64,000 bases of DNA from Gudongella sp046224405. GTDB taxonomy: Bacteria > Bacillota > Clostridia > Tissierellales > Tissierellaceae. The notes under the pieces are model-generated. The model saw nothing but the letters and a program-made list of their open reading frames with translations. It was not told the origin of the DNA and made no database searches. Below, one piece after another: positions 1 to 6,930 of the stretch. Numbering within the stretch: the first letter of the stretch is position 1; every line of letters starts with the position of its first letter. A program made the position numbers and the translations under genes. The stretch covers positions 1 to 64,000 of the forward strand of contig NZ_JBJXRK010000005.1 of the NCBI RefSeq assembly GCF_046224405.1, read 5' to 3'.

Positions 1-19
1 AAAATATTATAAAAAAACA

Positions 20-50
20 AGCGGCTGAAAATCAGCCGCTAAAATTTTGT
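20..50. terminator. Intrinsic terminator, possibly bidirectional
   Basis: A 9-bp stem (AGCGGCTGA / TCAGCCGCT) with an AAA loop lies at 20-40. It is flanked by an A-rich run on the left and AAAATTTT on the right, so it could end transcription in either direction. The gene it serves lies left of the window or is the disrupted toxin locus to the right. Confidence 0.7.
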
Positions 51-60
51 TCATTTATAC

Positions 61-267
61 ATGTTTTTATTGGACGCTTACGTTGAAACTCTTGCAAACG
101 GAGATAAATTAGAAGATAGATATCTGGATCACGGATTAACCGGAAAGTATAGAGGGACTCGTGAATGCCATATAGAACCAGATTGGCTCCTGATTTACGA
201 AATAATGGATGACAAATTGATATTAATGCTCAATCGCATTGGAAGTCATTCTGATTTGTTTAGATAG
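61..267 (+). pseudogene. YafQ/RelE-type toxin, N-terminally truncated
   Basis: The 68-residue product matches the C-terminal two-thirds of the YafQ family of ribosome-dependent mRNA interferases: DHGLTGKYRGTRECHIEPDW, then LLIYEI and a GSHSDLF end. Full-length family members are about 90 residues and begin with a strand-helix segment that is missing here. The frame is closed by a TAA at 40-42, inside the upstream terminator, and there is no ribosome-binding site before the ATG at 61. No RelB/DinJ antitoxin is visible upstream. I infer a decayed toxin whose 5' end was lost by deletion or insertion; the catalytic C-terminal segment survives in sequence. Family assignment is firm, loss of function is likely. 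Confidence 0.7.
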
Positions 268-298
268 TAGTTTATAAAACAAGAAAGAAGATTACAGT

Positions 299-337
299 AT
301 GCACAGCAAATCGAATTTGGGTAGCTGTGCATTTTTC
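299..337 (+). terminator. Intrinsic terminator after toxin remnant
   Basis: A 9-bp stem ATGCACAGC / GCTGTGCAT (299-307 with 324-332) is followed by TTTTTC. It isolates the toxin remnant from the exporter operon that starts at 423. Confidence 0.75.
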
Positions 338-422
338 TCATTTTTTGGGCAGAAAATTTACAAGGTCTGTATCCACTTTAGCGCAATAGTGGTAAAATGA
401 GGTTATGGGGGGGTGAGATAGT

Positions 423-1133
423 TTGAGCGAGAATATTTTACTTAAGGCAGAGAACCTGAGCAAGATCTATCAGATGGGTGAGGTGACGGTGGCTGCTGTA
501 AAGAATGTTGATATAGAGATAAAGAATGGTGAGTTTGCTGTTATTCTTGGTCCCAGCGGTTCAGGGAAAAGTACCCTCTTGAATATCCTTGGAGGAATGG
601 ACCAGCCTACAGAGGGTAATGTGACCATGAACGGAGAGAGCATAGTTGGCTTTAACGACAAGAAGCTTACTGCCTACAGAAGGGACAAGGTGGGGTTTGT
701 GTTCCAGTTCTACAACCTGATGGGAACCCTGACAGCAAAGGAAAATGTTGAGCTTGCAACTGAGCTTTGCAAGGATGCCCTGGATATTGATGAGGTCCTG
801 GAAACAGTTGGTCTTGGAGACAGGAAAGACCACTTCCCGGCCCAGCTGTCAGGAGGAGAGCAGCAGAGGGTCGCAATAGCCCGTGCTGTTGCAAAAAATG
901 CCGACCTTCTTCTCTGTGATGAGCCAACAGGAGCCCTTGACTTTGAAACTGGAATAAAGATACTGGCCCTGCTTCGGGACATAAACAAAAAGTACAAGAA
1001 GACCGTTGTAATCATTACCCACAACGTGCCAATCGGAGAGATGGGTGACAGAGTAATAAAGATGCGAAGCGGTGAGATAATAGAAATCAAGGAAAACGAG
1101 AATCCAATCGACCCTGAAAGGATTGTATGGTGA
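423..1133 (+). CDS. ABC transporter ATP-binding protein (MacB/LolD-like)
   Basis: ATPase subunit that powers an FtsX-type exporter. The 236-residue protein has Walker A GPSGSGKST near residue 43, a Q-loop (VFQFYNL), signature LSGGEQQRVAIARA near 141 and Walker B LLLCDEPTGALD near 160, the standard pattern for ATPases of macrolide/lipoprotein-type exporters. The start is a TTG at 423, chosen because a GGGGGGGTGA ribosome site lies just upstream. It overlaps the downstream permease gene by 7 bases, indicating translational coupling. With the permease and the adaptor at 3519 it forms a tripartite export system; the substrate cannot be told from sequence. Confidence 0.9.
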   Translation: MSENILLKAENLSKIYQMGEVTVAAVKNVDIEIKNGEFAVILGPSGSGKSTLLNILGGMDQPTEGNVTMNGESIVGFNDKKLTAYRRDKVGFVFQFYNLMGTLTAKENVELATELCKDALDIDEVLETVGLGDRKDHFPAQLSGGEQQRVAIARAVAKNADLLLCDEPTGALDFETGIKILALLRDINKKYKKTVVIITHNVPIGEMGDRVIKMRSGEIIEIKENENPIDPERIVW

Positions 1134-3490
1134 TGAAAAAGCTGGACAAGAGACTCCTAAGGTCAATAGGGCAATCAAAGGGATCCTTCATATCAATTGT
1201 GGTTGTGGTCATTGTTGCCCTCCTGGTATATGTATCCTTTTCAATGGTTGCAGACCAGCTGTACAATTCAATACAGCAGTATTACAATGAGACGAACTTT
1301 GCCCATATATTTGTGGATGTTTCAAGGGTTCCTGGAAATGCAGTTGATGACCTGCTCCAAATAGATGGGATCAGTCAGGTCCAGGGAAGAGTCGTCTCAG
1401 ATGTACCTCTGCGGGTTGAGGATGCTGATGAGAAGGTAAGGGTGCGGGTAGTCTCTGTACCCTCAACTGAGGACCAGATAAACAGCCTTTATGTAATCGA
1501 GGGAGAGGAGCTGAGGCCAGGCACAAGAACCGTAGGTGTCCTTCAGCAGTTCTACAGGGGACGTGAAATGAGGCTTGGGGACACCCTGAATCCATTTATT
1601 GGAGGGACAGAGTATTCACTGGAGGTGGTTTCCGAAGTTGGAAGTCCCGAGTACATATATCTAATGGAGAATGAGCAGACCCTACTTCCGGATGAAAAGG
1701 GATTTGGGGTAGTATTTGTACCTGAGGAGTTCGCCCAGTCCGCATTTGGACTTCACGGAAGCTACAACAGCATAGTTGTGAAGGTCCATCCAAGTCATGA
1801 GAACAGGCTGGACCTGATTGCAGATGATATTGAGGACATGCTGGAAAGATACGGGGTAAGGAGCGTAATAACAAGGGAAGATCACCTTAGCCACAGCGTT
1901 ATGATGCAGGAGGTGGATTCCCTTCACCTTATGTCCCGGTCCATGACAATAATCTTTCTTCTGGTGGCATCGGTAATAATAAGCATAATGCTTTCAAGGA
2001 TAGTGAAGAAGGACAGGATTGCAATTGGGGTGTTGAAGGGACTTGGCTATGGAAATTCCCAGATCCTTATGCACTACATCAAATACTCCATGGCAATAGG
2101 ATTCACAGGTTCAATACTTGGAATTCTCATAAGCATACCAGTATCGAGGATGCTGGTTAACATATACATTCTCTACATGAACATCCCTCTATTCAGGTCG
2201 ACCATTGACAACAAGTACCTGATATATGGGGTCCTCTTGACAACAGCCTTCTGCATCATAGCTGGGTTTTTCGGAGCAAGGAGCGTCCTTAAGATCTCAC
2301 CTGCCGATGCAATGAGACCGGAGGCTCCAAAGGCAGGAAAGAGAATGTGGATAGAGGGCTTCAAGGGCCTGTGGAGCAGGGTTACCTTCAGCTGGAAGAT
2401 GGTCCTTCGAAATATCTCAAGGACAAAGAGGAGGGCTGCTTTCCTGGTCATTGGCGTTGCACTTACCTATGCGGTCACAATGGTCCCAGTTTTTATGTCA
2501 ACAGTTTGGAATACCCTGTTTGACAGGCAGTACTCTGAGCTTCAGAGGATGGACTACAGCATTGACTTTTCAGCCCCTCAGGGAAAGAATTCTCTGCTGG
2601 AGATTCAGAAGCTTACAAAGGTTGACCGTATTGAGCCCAAGGTTGAGCTGCGCTTTGAGCTGGCGGATGGTTGGAGGAAGGAGACCGCAATTGTCATAGC
2701 GGTGGACCAGGACACCCAGATGTATGGCTTCAGGACATCCTCGGGAATGGATGTTGAGCTTCCGGGCAAGGGGATAATCCTCACGGATATCCTTGCCAGG
2801 CAGCTTCAGGTCCAGGCAGGGGATATGATCTCAATCAAGAGTGTGCTTCCTGAGGCGGTAAGAAAGGAAATCCAGGTCAAGGCAGTGGTTGAACAATATT
2901 TCGGAAAAAATGCATATATGGACCTGGATCAGATGTATGAGATCCTCGAGGAAAAGGACCTGGTGACAGGAGCCCTGATCTTTACGGACCACGATATCGT
3001 TCCAGACCTTAGGGATGTGAGGAACATCCAGGCTATAAACTCTGTCCAGGATATGCGTAATATGCTGATGGAATACATGGACATGATTATAGCTTCAATG
3101 GGTGCCCTAATGCTCTTTGGAGGTGTTCTGGGCTTTGCCATAGTGTACAACATAACAATAGTAAGCATAAACGAGAGAATCATGGAGTTTTCATCCCTTA
3201 GGGTTCTGGGCTTTGAAAAAAAGGAGATATTCAGGCTGGTAACCAGGGAAAATGCCTTTATGACTTTTTTCGGACTGATTCTTGGAATGCCCCTGGGGTA
3301 TTCAATGTGCAAGGGGATAGTTGATTCAGTGTCAACTGAAATGTACACAATACCGGCAATAGTGGAACCCTTTGTCTATGTCTATTCAGCAATAGGTACC
3401 ATTGTATTTGTTATAGTTGCACAGTTTGCAACCTACAAGAAAATTAAGAACCTTAATTTTATAGATGCCTTGAAGAACAGGATATCTTGA
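1127..3490 (+). CDS. ABC transporter permease, FtsX family, two FtsX domains
   Basis: Membrane permease of the exporter. The 787-residue protein begins with a transmembrane helix (FISIVVVVIVALLVYV), followed by a large extracytoplasmic domain of about 200 residues, three helices around 270-390, a second N-terminal-like helix near 435 (AAFLVIGVALTYAVTMV), another soluble domain, and a C-terminal three-helix FtsX unit. This duplicated layout is typical of large Gram-positive FtsX permeases. The ATG at 1127 has AAAGGA upstream; a second in-frame ATG at 1133 is an alternative. It overlaps the ATPase gene and is followed after 28 bases by the adaptor gene. Long permeases of this type often export peptides, lipids or antibiotics; the cargo here is unknown. 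Confidence 0.88.
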   Translation: MVMKKLDKRLLRSIGQSKGSFISIVVVVIVALLVYVSFSMVADQLYNSIQQYYNETNFAHIFVDVSRVPGNAVDDLLQIDGISQVQGRVVSDVPLRVEDADEKVRVRVVSVPSTEDQINSLYVIEGEELRPGTRTVGVLQQFYRGREMRLGDTLNPFIGGTEYSLEVVSEVGSPEYIYLMENEQTLLPDEKGFGVVFVPEEFAQSAFGLHGSYNSIVVKVHPSHENRLDLIADDIEDMLERYGVRSVITREDHLSHSVMMQEVDSLHLMSRSMTIIFLLVASVIISIMLSRIVKKDRIAIGVLKGLGYGNSQILMHYIKYSMAIGFTGSILGILISIPVSRMLVNIYILYMNIPLFRSTIDNKYLIYGVLLTTAFCIIAGFFGARSVLKISPADAMRPEAPKAGKRMWIEGFKGLWSRVTFSWKMVLRNISRTKRRAAFLVIGVALTYAVTMVPVFMSTVWNTLFDRQYSELQRMDYSIDFSAPQGKNSLLEIQKLTKVDRIEPKVELRFELADGWRKETAIVIAVDQDTQMYGFRTSSGMDVELPGKGIILTDILARQLQVQAGDMISIKSVLPEAVRKEIQVKAVVEQYFGKNAYMDLDQMYEILEEKDLVTGALIFTDHDIVPDLRDVRNIQAINSVQDMRNMLMEYMDMIIASMGALMLFGGVLGFAIVYNITIVSINERIMEFSSLRVLGFEKKEIFRLVTRENAFMTFFGLILGMPLGYSMCKGIVDSVSTEMYTIPAIVEPFVYVYSAIGTIVFVIVAQFATYKKIKNLNFIDALKNRIS

Positions 3491-3518
3491 TTCTAATCTA
3501 TTACGGGGATGTGAGAGG

Positions 3519-4754
3519 ATGAAAAAGAAGATTTTGATAGTTGGAGCCCTTGTTGTTGCTGCAGGTGCTGTTGCATTTTTCCTTATGAATCAGGGAAACG
3601 GCATACAGGTCAATGGTGCTCAGGTAGGAAGAGGGAGTATTGAGGACTTTGTGGAGGAGACAGGCACCGTAATGGCAAGAAACAACATCCAGGTGTATTC
3701 ACCAGCTGCAGGAAAGGTCACAGAGGTCCTGGTGGAGGTTGGAGACATTGTGGTTGAAGGTGATGTTATTGCAAGGCTCGATTCGGAGACCCTTTCCTAT
3801 CAGCTTGCTCAGCTGGATGCCCAGAGAAGTGCCGCTGTGGCTGCCTTGAATGATGCCAGAAGGGCTGGAGATGCCAATGCAATACGAAGCCTTCAGCTGG
3901 ACATAAATCAGCTGACAGGGAACATACAGGAGGCAGAGGAAAGGCTGGAGGATACGAAGACCCTGTATGAGGCAGGAGCCATCAGTCAAGACCAATTAAG
4001 GTCAGCTGAAAGGAGTCTTGAGACCCAAAAGACCAACCTGCAGAAGCTTAGACTCCAGCTGGACCAATTGAACAGCCCAGCTTCACAGAATCTCATAGTC
4101 CAGTACGAAGCCCAGATCAGGCAGATTGACCTTCAGAAACAGGAGCTGGCCTCCTCAGGGGAAGACTACACAATTGTTGCAGGCACCTCGGGAACTGTGC
4201 TTCACAGGATGGTGGAGAAGGGAAGCTTCCTTCAGCCTGGAATGGGACTTGTTGAGCTTGGGGATACAGATGACCTGTACATCCAAAGCGATATCCTTGT
4301 AAGTGAAATTGCGGAAGTGAAGGAAGGACAGCAAGTCAGGATTACAAACACAGACCTGGGGATTGAAACCACAGGAAGGCTTACAAAAATACATCCCAAT
4401 GCCTTCAGCAAGATATCAGACCTTGGGGTTGAACAGAAGAGGATAAAGGTTGACATTGAAATGGACTCCGTTCCAATGGGACTAAGACCTGGCTATGACC
4501 TTAAGATAATGATAATTATAGACTCCAGTGAGGAGACACTTTTGATCCCCGAGAATTCCGTATTCACAATTGACCACAAGGATCATGTGTTTGTTGTTGA
4601 GAATAGAACTGCAACCCTTCGTGAAGTCGAGACTGGAATAAGGAGCGGAAGGGAAGTGGAGGTGCTTTCAGGGCTTTCCCAAGGAGATGTTGTTATCCAG
4701 TCTCCGGATAGTGAGCTGGAGGAAGGGAAGGCTGTTGAGGTAATGATTCAGTGA
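3519..4754 (+). CDS. HlyD/MacA-type membrane fusion (adaptor) protein
   Basis: Extracytoplasmic adaptor partner of the preceding ABC exporter. The 411-residue protein has an N-terminal membrane anchor (LIVGALVVAAGAVAFFLM), a split biotinyl-lipoyl-like beta domain around residues 55-90 (VYSPAAGKVTEVLVEVGDIV), an alpha-helical coiled coil near 85-190 rich in Q/L/E, the second lipoyl half near 205 (AGTSGTVLHRMVEKGSFL), then beta-barrel and membrane-proximal domains. In a monoderm it probably assists the permease at the outer face of the membrane. No terminator is visible after the stop, so transcription from this operon may run into the cassette array that starts about 90 bases downstream. Confidence 0.88.
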   Translation: MKKKILIVGALVVAAGAVAFFLMNQGNGIQVNGAQVGRGSIEDFVEETGTVMARNNIQVYSPAAGKVTEVLVEVGDIVVEGDVIARLDSETLSYQLAQLDAQRSAAVAALNDARRAGDANAIRSLQLDINQLTGNIQEAEERLEDTKTLYEAGAISQDQLRSAERSLETQKTNLQKLRLQLDQLNSPASQNLIVQYEAQIRQIDLQKQELASSGEDYTIVAGTSGTVLHRMVEKGSFLQPGMGLVELGDTDDLYIQSDILVSEIAEVKEGQQVRITNTDLGIETTGRLTKIHPNAFSKISDLGVEQKRIKVDIEMDSVPMGLRPGYDLKIMIIIDSSEETLLIPENSVFTIDHKDHVFVVENRTATLREVETGIRSGREVEVLSGLSQGDVVIQSPDSELEEGKAVEVMIQ

Positions 4755-4847
4755 ACAGCTTACAATGAACAATAACAAAATAGAAAAAATGCAAGGATGC
4801 AAGGAATAGTTAAGATATAATATCTAAGAAATCTGAAATTCAATCTA

Positions 4848-4876
4848 TTGACACATAAAAGCAATGTTGATATCAT
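4848..4876 (+). promoter_or_regulatory. Promoter of intron-fragment cassette 1
   Basis: TTGACA at 4848-4853 and TATCAT at 4871-4876 are separated by exactly 17 bases. The same 17-base spacing recurs before all four cassettes. Transcription would begin just before the UGGGGG-loop hairpin. Confidence 0.75.
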
Positions 4877-4887
4877 AAAGAAAATAC

Positions 4888-4997
4888 TCTGTATGGGGGT
4901 ACAGAACATTCTATTGTCGATGGAACGCCGTATGCGGTGAAAGTCGCACGTACGGTGTGGTCCTGCACGAAAACCTAAGATAAGGTTAGTGAGGAAT
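4888..4997 (+). ncRNA. Group II intron 3' fragment 1: leader hairpin, domain 5, domain 6
   Basis: Three elements in order. First, a hairpin TCTGTA-(TGGGGG)-TACAGA at 4888-4905. Second, a 34-nt domain 5 at 4925-4958: CGC catalytic-triad position, lower stem CGCCGUA/UACGGUG, 2-nt CG bulge, upper stem, GAAA tetraloop. Third, a domain 6-like stem (CCU..AACC / GGTT..AGG) ending GGAAT at 4997. A 21-nt segment before domain 5 (CATTCTATTGTCGATGGAAC) is nearly invariant among the four copies. Domain 5 is the hallmark of a group II intron, but no domains 1-3 lie upstream; the preceding gene ends only about 130 bases away. This copy has two extra domain 6-like 3' strands downstream (to 5025 and 5062). 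Confidence 0.82.
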
Positions 4998-5074
4998 GAT
5001 TTACCAAGTTAGGTTAGTCAGGGATGGTAATGATCGCTAACAATAAAGGTTAGTGAGGAAATGGTACAAAATAA
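4998..5074 (+). other. Cassette 1 mini 3' exons (three alternative ends)
   Basis: After each of three successive domain 6-like 3' strands (AGGTTAGTGAGGAAT, AGGTTAGTCAGGGAT, AGGTTAGTGAGGAAAT) comes a very short frame ending in a stop: Asp-Leu-Pro-Ser-stop from 4998, Gly-Asn-Asp-Arg-stop from 5026, and Gly-Thr-Lys-stop from 5063. All can pair with the same upstream 5' strand of domain 6. If spliced, each would simply append 3-4 residues and a stop to a protein. This is an inference from sequence layout; the boundaries follow the AU-ending rule for group II introns. Confidence 0.5.
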
Positions 5075-5083
5075 GTAATTGAA

Positions 5084-5117
5084 GGAGGCTTCGGGTAAAC
5101 CGGAGCTTTCTTTTTTG
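5084..5117 (+). terminator. Terminator of cassette 1
   Basis: A 9-bp stem, 5086-5094 with 5100-5108 (AGGCTTCGG / CCGGAGCTT), is followed by TCTTTTTTGTC. The terminators of cassettes 1-3 share the GGAGCTT right arm and a trailing TTGTCA, so they belong to the repeated unit. Confidence 0.8.
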
Positions 5118-5156
5118 TCACAGAACATGCCATTTTAAGTTTTTCAGTAATATGGG

Positions 5157-5185
5157 TTGAAATGCTTTACAGTATTAAATACAAT
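5157..5185 (+). promoter_or_regulatory. Promoter of intron-fragment cassette 2
   Basis: TTGAAA at 5157-5162, 17-base spacer, TACAAT at 5180-5185. It lies after the terminator of cassette 1, so cassette 2 can be transcribed on its own. Confidence 0.75.
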
Positions 5186-5195
5186 GGGGTTAACA

Positions 5196-5304
5196 AGGTA
5201 TTGGGGGATACCTAAGGCATTCTATTGTCGATGGAACGCTATATGCGGTGAAAGCCGCACGTATGGTGTGGACCTACACGAAATCCTTATGGATAGTTAG
5301 GGAT
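5196..5304 (+). ncRNA. Group II intron 3' fragment 2: leader hairpin, domain 5, domain 6
   Basis: Leader hairpin AGGTAT-(TGGGGG)-ATACCT at 5196-5213, conserved linker, then domain 5 at about 5234-5268. This domain 5 is the most diverged copy and shows compensatory change: CCGUA/UACGG of the other copies becomes CUAUA/UAUGG, and the pair next to the GAAA loop changes from G-U to G-C. Domain 6 closes with CCTA/TAGG, where cassettes 3 and 4 have CCTG/CAGG, again covarying. It ends AGGGAT at 5304. Covariation at several helices shows that the RNA fold is under selection. Confidence 0.84.
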
Positions 5305-5661
5305 GAGATTACTACAAGTGGCTTAACACAGGAGCATTATGATGCCGGAGATGATTTTACACTTTACATTCATGGCTTAGCTCAGGAGACAGAAGTTGAA
5401 GTTTCGTTCATAATCCTCCCCGATGGAGGAGGGCAACCAGAATACCCAGATTCAGGTGGAATTTTAAATGACATGGATATGACCGTAACAGGAACTACTG
5501 CAAGTGACGGTACGCTAACCATATCAGGTGTAGTCTCTGAGAATCTTCCTTATGGAGAATTGCGCATAACACTTCCTGACTATGGTTACTATCTTGAAAA
5601 TGCAATAATCCTAAGAAATACTGAGGGTCATCATGTAACAGTTGGAGAACAAGATAATTAA
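5305..5661 (+). CDS. Cassette 2 start-less 3' exon, extracellular beta-rich domain
   Basis: The 118-codon open frame begins exactly at the predicted intron 3' end with GAG ATT ACT and runs to TAA. The product is acidic, has no cysteine, no signal peptide, and alternates short hydrophobic and polar residues (FTLYIHGL, VEVSFIIL, LTISGVVS, LRITLPDY), as in a secreted beta-sandwich. There is no ribosome site or ATG at its start; an in-frame ATG at 5263 sits inside the domain 5 stem, without a ribosome site, and is not conserved as an open frame in the other cassettes. I infer that it is translated only after joining to a 5' exon. I do not recognise the family. Confidence 0.65.
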   Translation, partial: EITTSGLTQEHYDAGDDFTLYIHGLAQETEVEVSFIILPDGGGQPEYPDSGGILNDMDMTVTGTTASDGTLTISGVVSENLPYGELRITLPDYGYYLENAIILRNTEGHHVTVGEQDN

Positions 5662-5681
5662 GTAAAGTGATTGTTAAAGAG

Positions 5682-5716
5682 AAAGAGCTTCAGCATTTTT
5701 TGCTGGAGCTTTTCTT
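5682..5716 (+). terminator. Terminator of cassette 2
   Basis: A 10-bp stem AGCTTCAGCA / TGCTGGAGCT (5686-5695 with 5701-5710) is followed by TTTCTTGTC. Confidence 0.85.
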
Positions 5717-5748
5717 GTCACGAGCAATGACAACTTATGAGAAAATTA

Positions 5749-5777
5749 TTGTCAGATAATTTAATGCTGTATACAAT
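5749..5777 (+). promoter_or_regulatory. Promoter of intron-fragment cassette 3
   Basis: TTGTCA at 5749-5754, 17-base spacer, TACAAT at 5772-5777. Confidence 0.78.
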
Positions 5778-5781
5778 AGAA

Positions 5782-5899
5782 GTGTAGGTCAGTATGGGGG
5801 TATTGACTTACACATTCTATTGTCGATGGAACGCCGTATGCGGTGAAAGTCGCACGTGCGGTGTGGACCTGAACGAAATCCGAGAGGATAGTCAGGGAT
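5782..5899 (+). ncRNA. Group II intron 3' fragment 3: leader hairpin, domain 5, domain 6
   Basis: The leader hairpin is longest here: 13 bp (5782-5794 with 5801-5813, two G-U pairs) around the invariant TGGGGG loop. Domain 5 at 5830-5863 is as in cassette 1, with one pair weakened (UACGG to UGCGG). Domain 6 is CCTGA..AATCC-GAGA-GGAT-A-G-TCAGG, with a GNRA-type loop and an unpaired A at 5890 as candidate branch point, ending GGGAT at 5899. The distance from this A to the inferred splice site (9 nt) is slightly longer than the usual 6-8, so the exact branch point or 3' end is uncertain. Confidence 0.85.
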
Positions 5900-6211
5900 G
5901 AAATGGAAGGAATTAGAATTGAAGTTGGGGAAACACTTAGTGGAAGTTTAGAAGAAAGTGGGGATCGCAAACTATACAATTTTGTAGTTGCAACAGAAGA
6001 TACGTACGTTATGTTTACAACCAGTAATTTTGACCCGATGCTTTACCTATATGATGTCAATATGGTGCAAATTCAATCTAATGATGATAGTGGAGGAAAT
6101 CTTCAACCATTAATTATTAGAAATTTGGCCATTGGTAACTATTATTTAGAAGTTGCAGGTTGGGGTTTGAGCTATGGTGACTACCAATTGACACTAGATT
6201 ATGAAGATTAA
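5900..6211 (+). CDS. Cassette 3 3' exon, PPC-like (pre-peptidase C-terminal) domain
   Basis: The 103-codon frame begins GAA ATG GAA at the intron end. The product resembles the bacterial pre-peptidase C-terminal (PPC) beta-sandwich: start GETLSGSLEESGDRKLYNF, middle FDPMLYLYD and NDDSGGNLQP, end GNYYLEVAGWG..GDYQLTLDYED. PPC domains are usually C-terminal modules of secreted proteases and surface proteins, and are removed or used for targeting. Its size matches one whole domain, so the exon boundary falls at a domain boundary. An ATG is present at the second codon, with only a weak purine run before it, so independent translation cannot be ruled out, but an isolated PPC domain without a signal peptide would make little sense. 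Confidence 0.7.
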   Translation, partial: EMEGIRIEVGETLSGSLEESGDRKLYNFVVATEDTYVMFTTSNFDPMLYLYDVNMVQIQSNDDSGGNLQPLIIRNLAIGNYYLEVAGWGLSYGDYQLTLDYED

Positions 6212-6247
6212 TACTAATGTGGAGTAATGTAAAATATAACTGAGAAA

Positions 6248-6283
6248 ATGAAGCTTCGTATAAAATCGGAGCTTCATTTTTGT
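6248..6283 (+). terminator. Terminator of cassette 3
   Basis: An 11-bp stem (ATGAAGCTTCG with CGGAGCTTCAT) around 6248-6277 is followed by TTTTGTC. Confidence 0.85.
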
Positions 6284-6314
6284 CATAAAAGTTGACATCT
6301 ACTGAATATATTTG

Positions 6315-6343
6315 TTGTCTTATGTTTTTATGCTATGTAAAAT
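6315..6343 (+). promoter_or_regulatory. Promoter of intron-fragment cassette 4
   Basis: TTGTCT at 6315-6320, 17-base spacer, TAAAAT at 6338-6343. Confidence 0.72.
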
Positions 6344-6352
6344 AGTATTATA

Positions 6353-6466
6353 AAATCAATATGGGGGTATTGATTTACACATTCTATTATCGATGGAACG
6401 CCGTATGCGGTGAAAGTCGCACGTACGGTGTGGACCTGAACGAAATCTGAGAGGATAGTCAGGGAT
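6353..6466 (+). ncRNA. Group II intron 3' fragment 4: leader hairpin, domain 5, domain 6
   Basis: The leader hairpin is a perfect 9-bp A/T-rich stem (6353-6361 with 6368-6376) around TGGGGG, unlike in sequence to the other three stems but identical in loop. Domain 5 (about 6397-6430) is identical to that of cassette 1. Domain 6 is CCTGA..ATCT-GAGA-GGAT-A-G-TCAGG, with a G-U replacing a pair seen in cassette 3, ending GGGAT at 6466. Confidence 0.84.
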
Positions 6467-6904
6467 GATGTTGTAAGTACAATAAAAAATGGTGATTTTG
6501 AAACAGGAGATTTTGAAGGTTGGACGGTTATATATTCCGGGTCATTACCTCAGATTATAACCGATAGTGATAATAATTATGTATATATGTCAGATGGAAA
6601 CGGTATTATTGGAGGAGGAGGCACAACCTCAATTTCCCAAAATATAGTAGTCTCCGATACCAATCCTGGCAGTCTTTATTTTGAATATCAAATTGTAGGT
6701 AATGATGGAAGCTTTGATGGGATGTATTTTTCTATTAATGGGACTGAAATGAGAAGATGGAATGGTAGTAGCAATGGATGGCAAGAGTATAACATTGATT
6801 TAACCGATTATAGAGGAGAAAGTATTGAAATAAAAGTGACTGCATATTCTTTAGACTCCATTATATCTGTTTATTATTACTTGGATAATTTTTCAGTTAG
6901 ATAA
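6467..6904 (+). CDS. Cassette 4 start-less 3' exon, carbohydrate-binding-like jelly-roll domain
   Basis: The 145-codon frame begins GAT GTT GTA at the intron end and has no in-frame ATG, GTG or TTG near its start; the first ATG is 40 codons in, at 6587. The opening NGDFETGDFEGW is the classic first strand of CBM-like jelly-roll domains, and the end (SIISVYYYLDNFSVR) is the matching last strand, so the exon encodes one complete domain. The part before residue 40 is clearly protein-coding and belongs to the domain, so it must be supplied with a start from elsewhere. This is the strongest single sign that the cassettes are exons and not genes. Confidence 0.75.
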   Translation, partial: DVVSTIKNGDFETGDFEGWTVIYSGSLPQIITDSDNNYVYMSDGNGIIGGGGTTSISQNIVVSDTNPGSLYFEYQIVGNDGSFDGMYFSINGTEMRRWNGSSNGWQEYNIDLTDYRGESIEIKVTAYSLDSIISVYYYLDNFSVR

Positions 6905-6930
6905 AGATTTTGATAAAAGATAAGCTAGTG

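Noticed and set aside
5248..5304. GTG/ATG start inside the domain 5 stem as the true start of the cassette 2 protein
   Set aside because: There is no ribosome site, the codons sit in a stable stem, and the same frame is closed by stops in the three sister cassettes.
4848..6470. Array as debris of full-length group II introns
   Set aside because: Four copies all keep promoter spacing, hairpin complementarity, domain 5 and terminators with compensatory changes and open exon frames, which decay would not preserve. It is kept as the main alternative if no 5' half exists in the genome.
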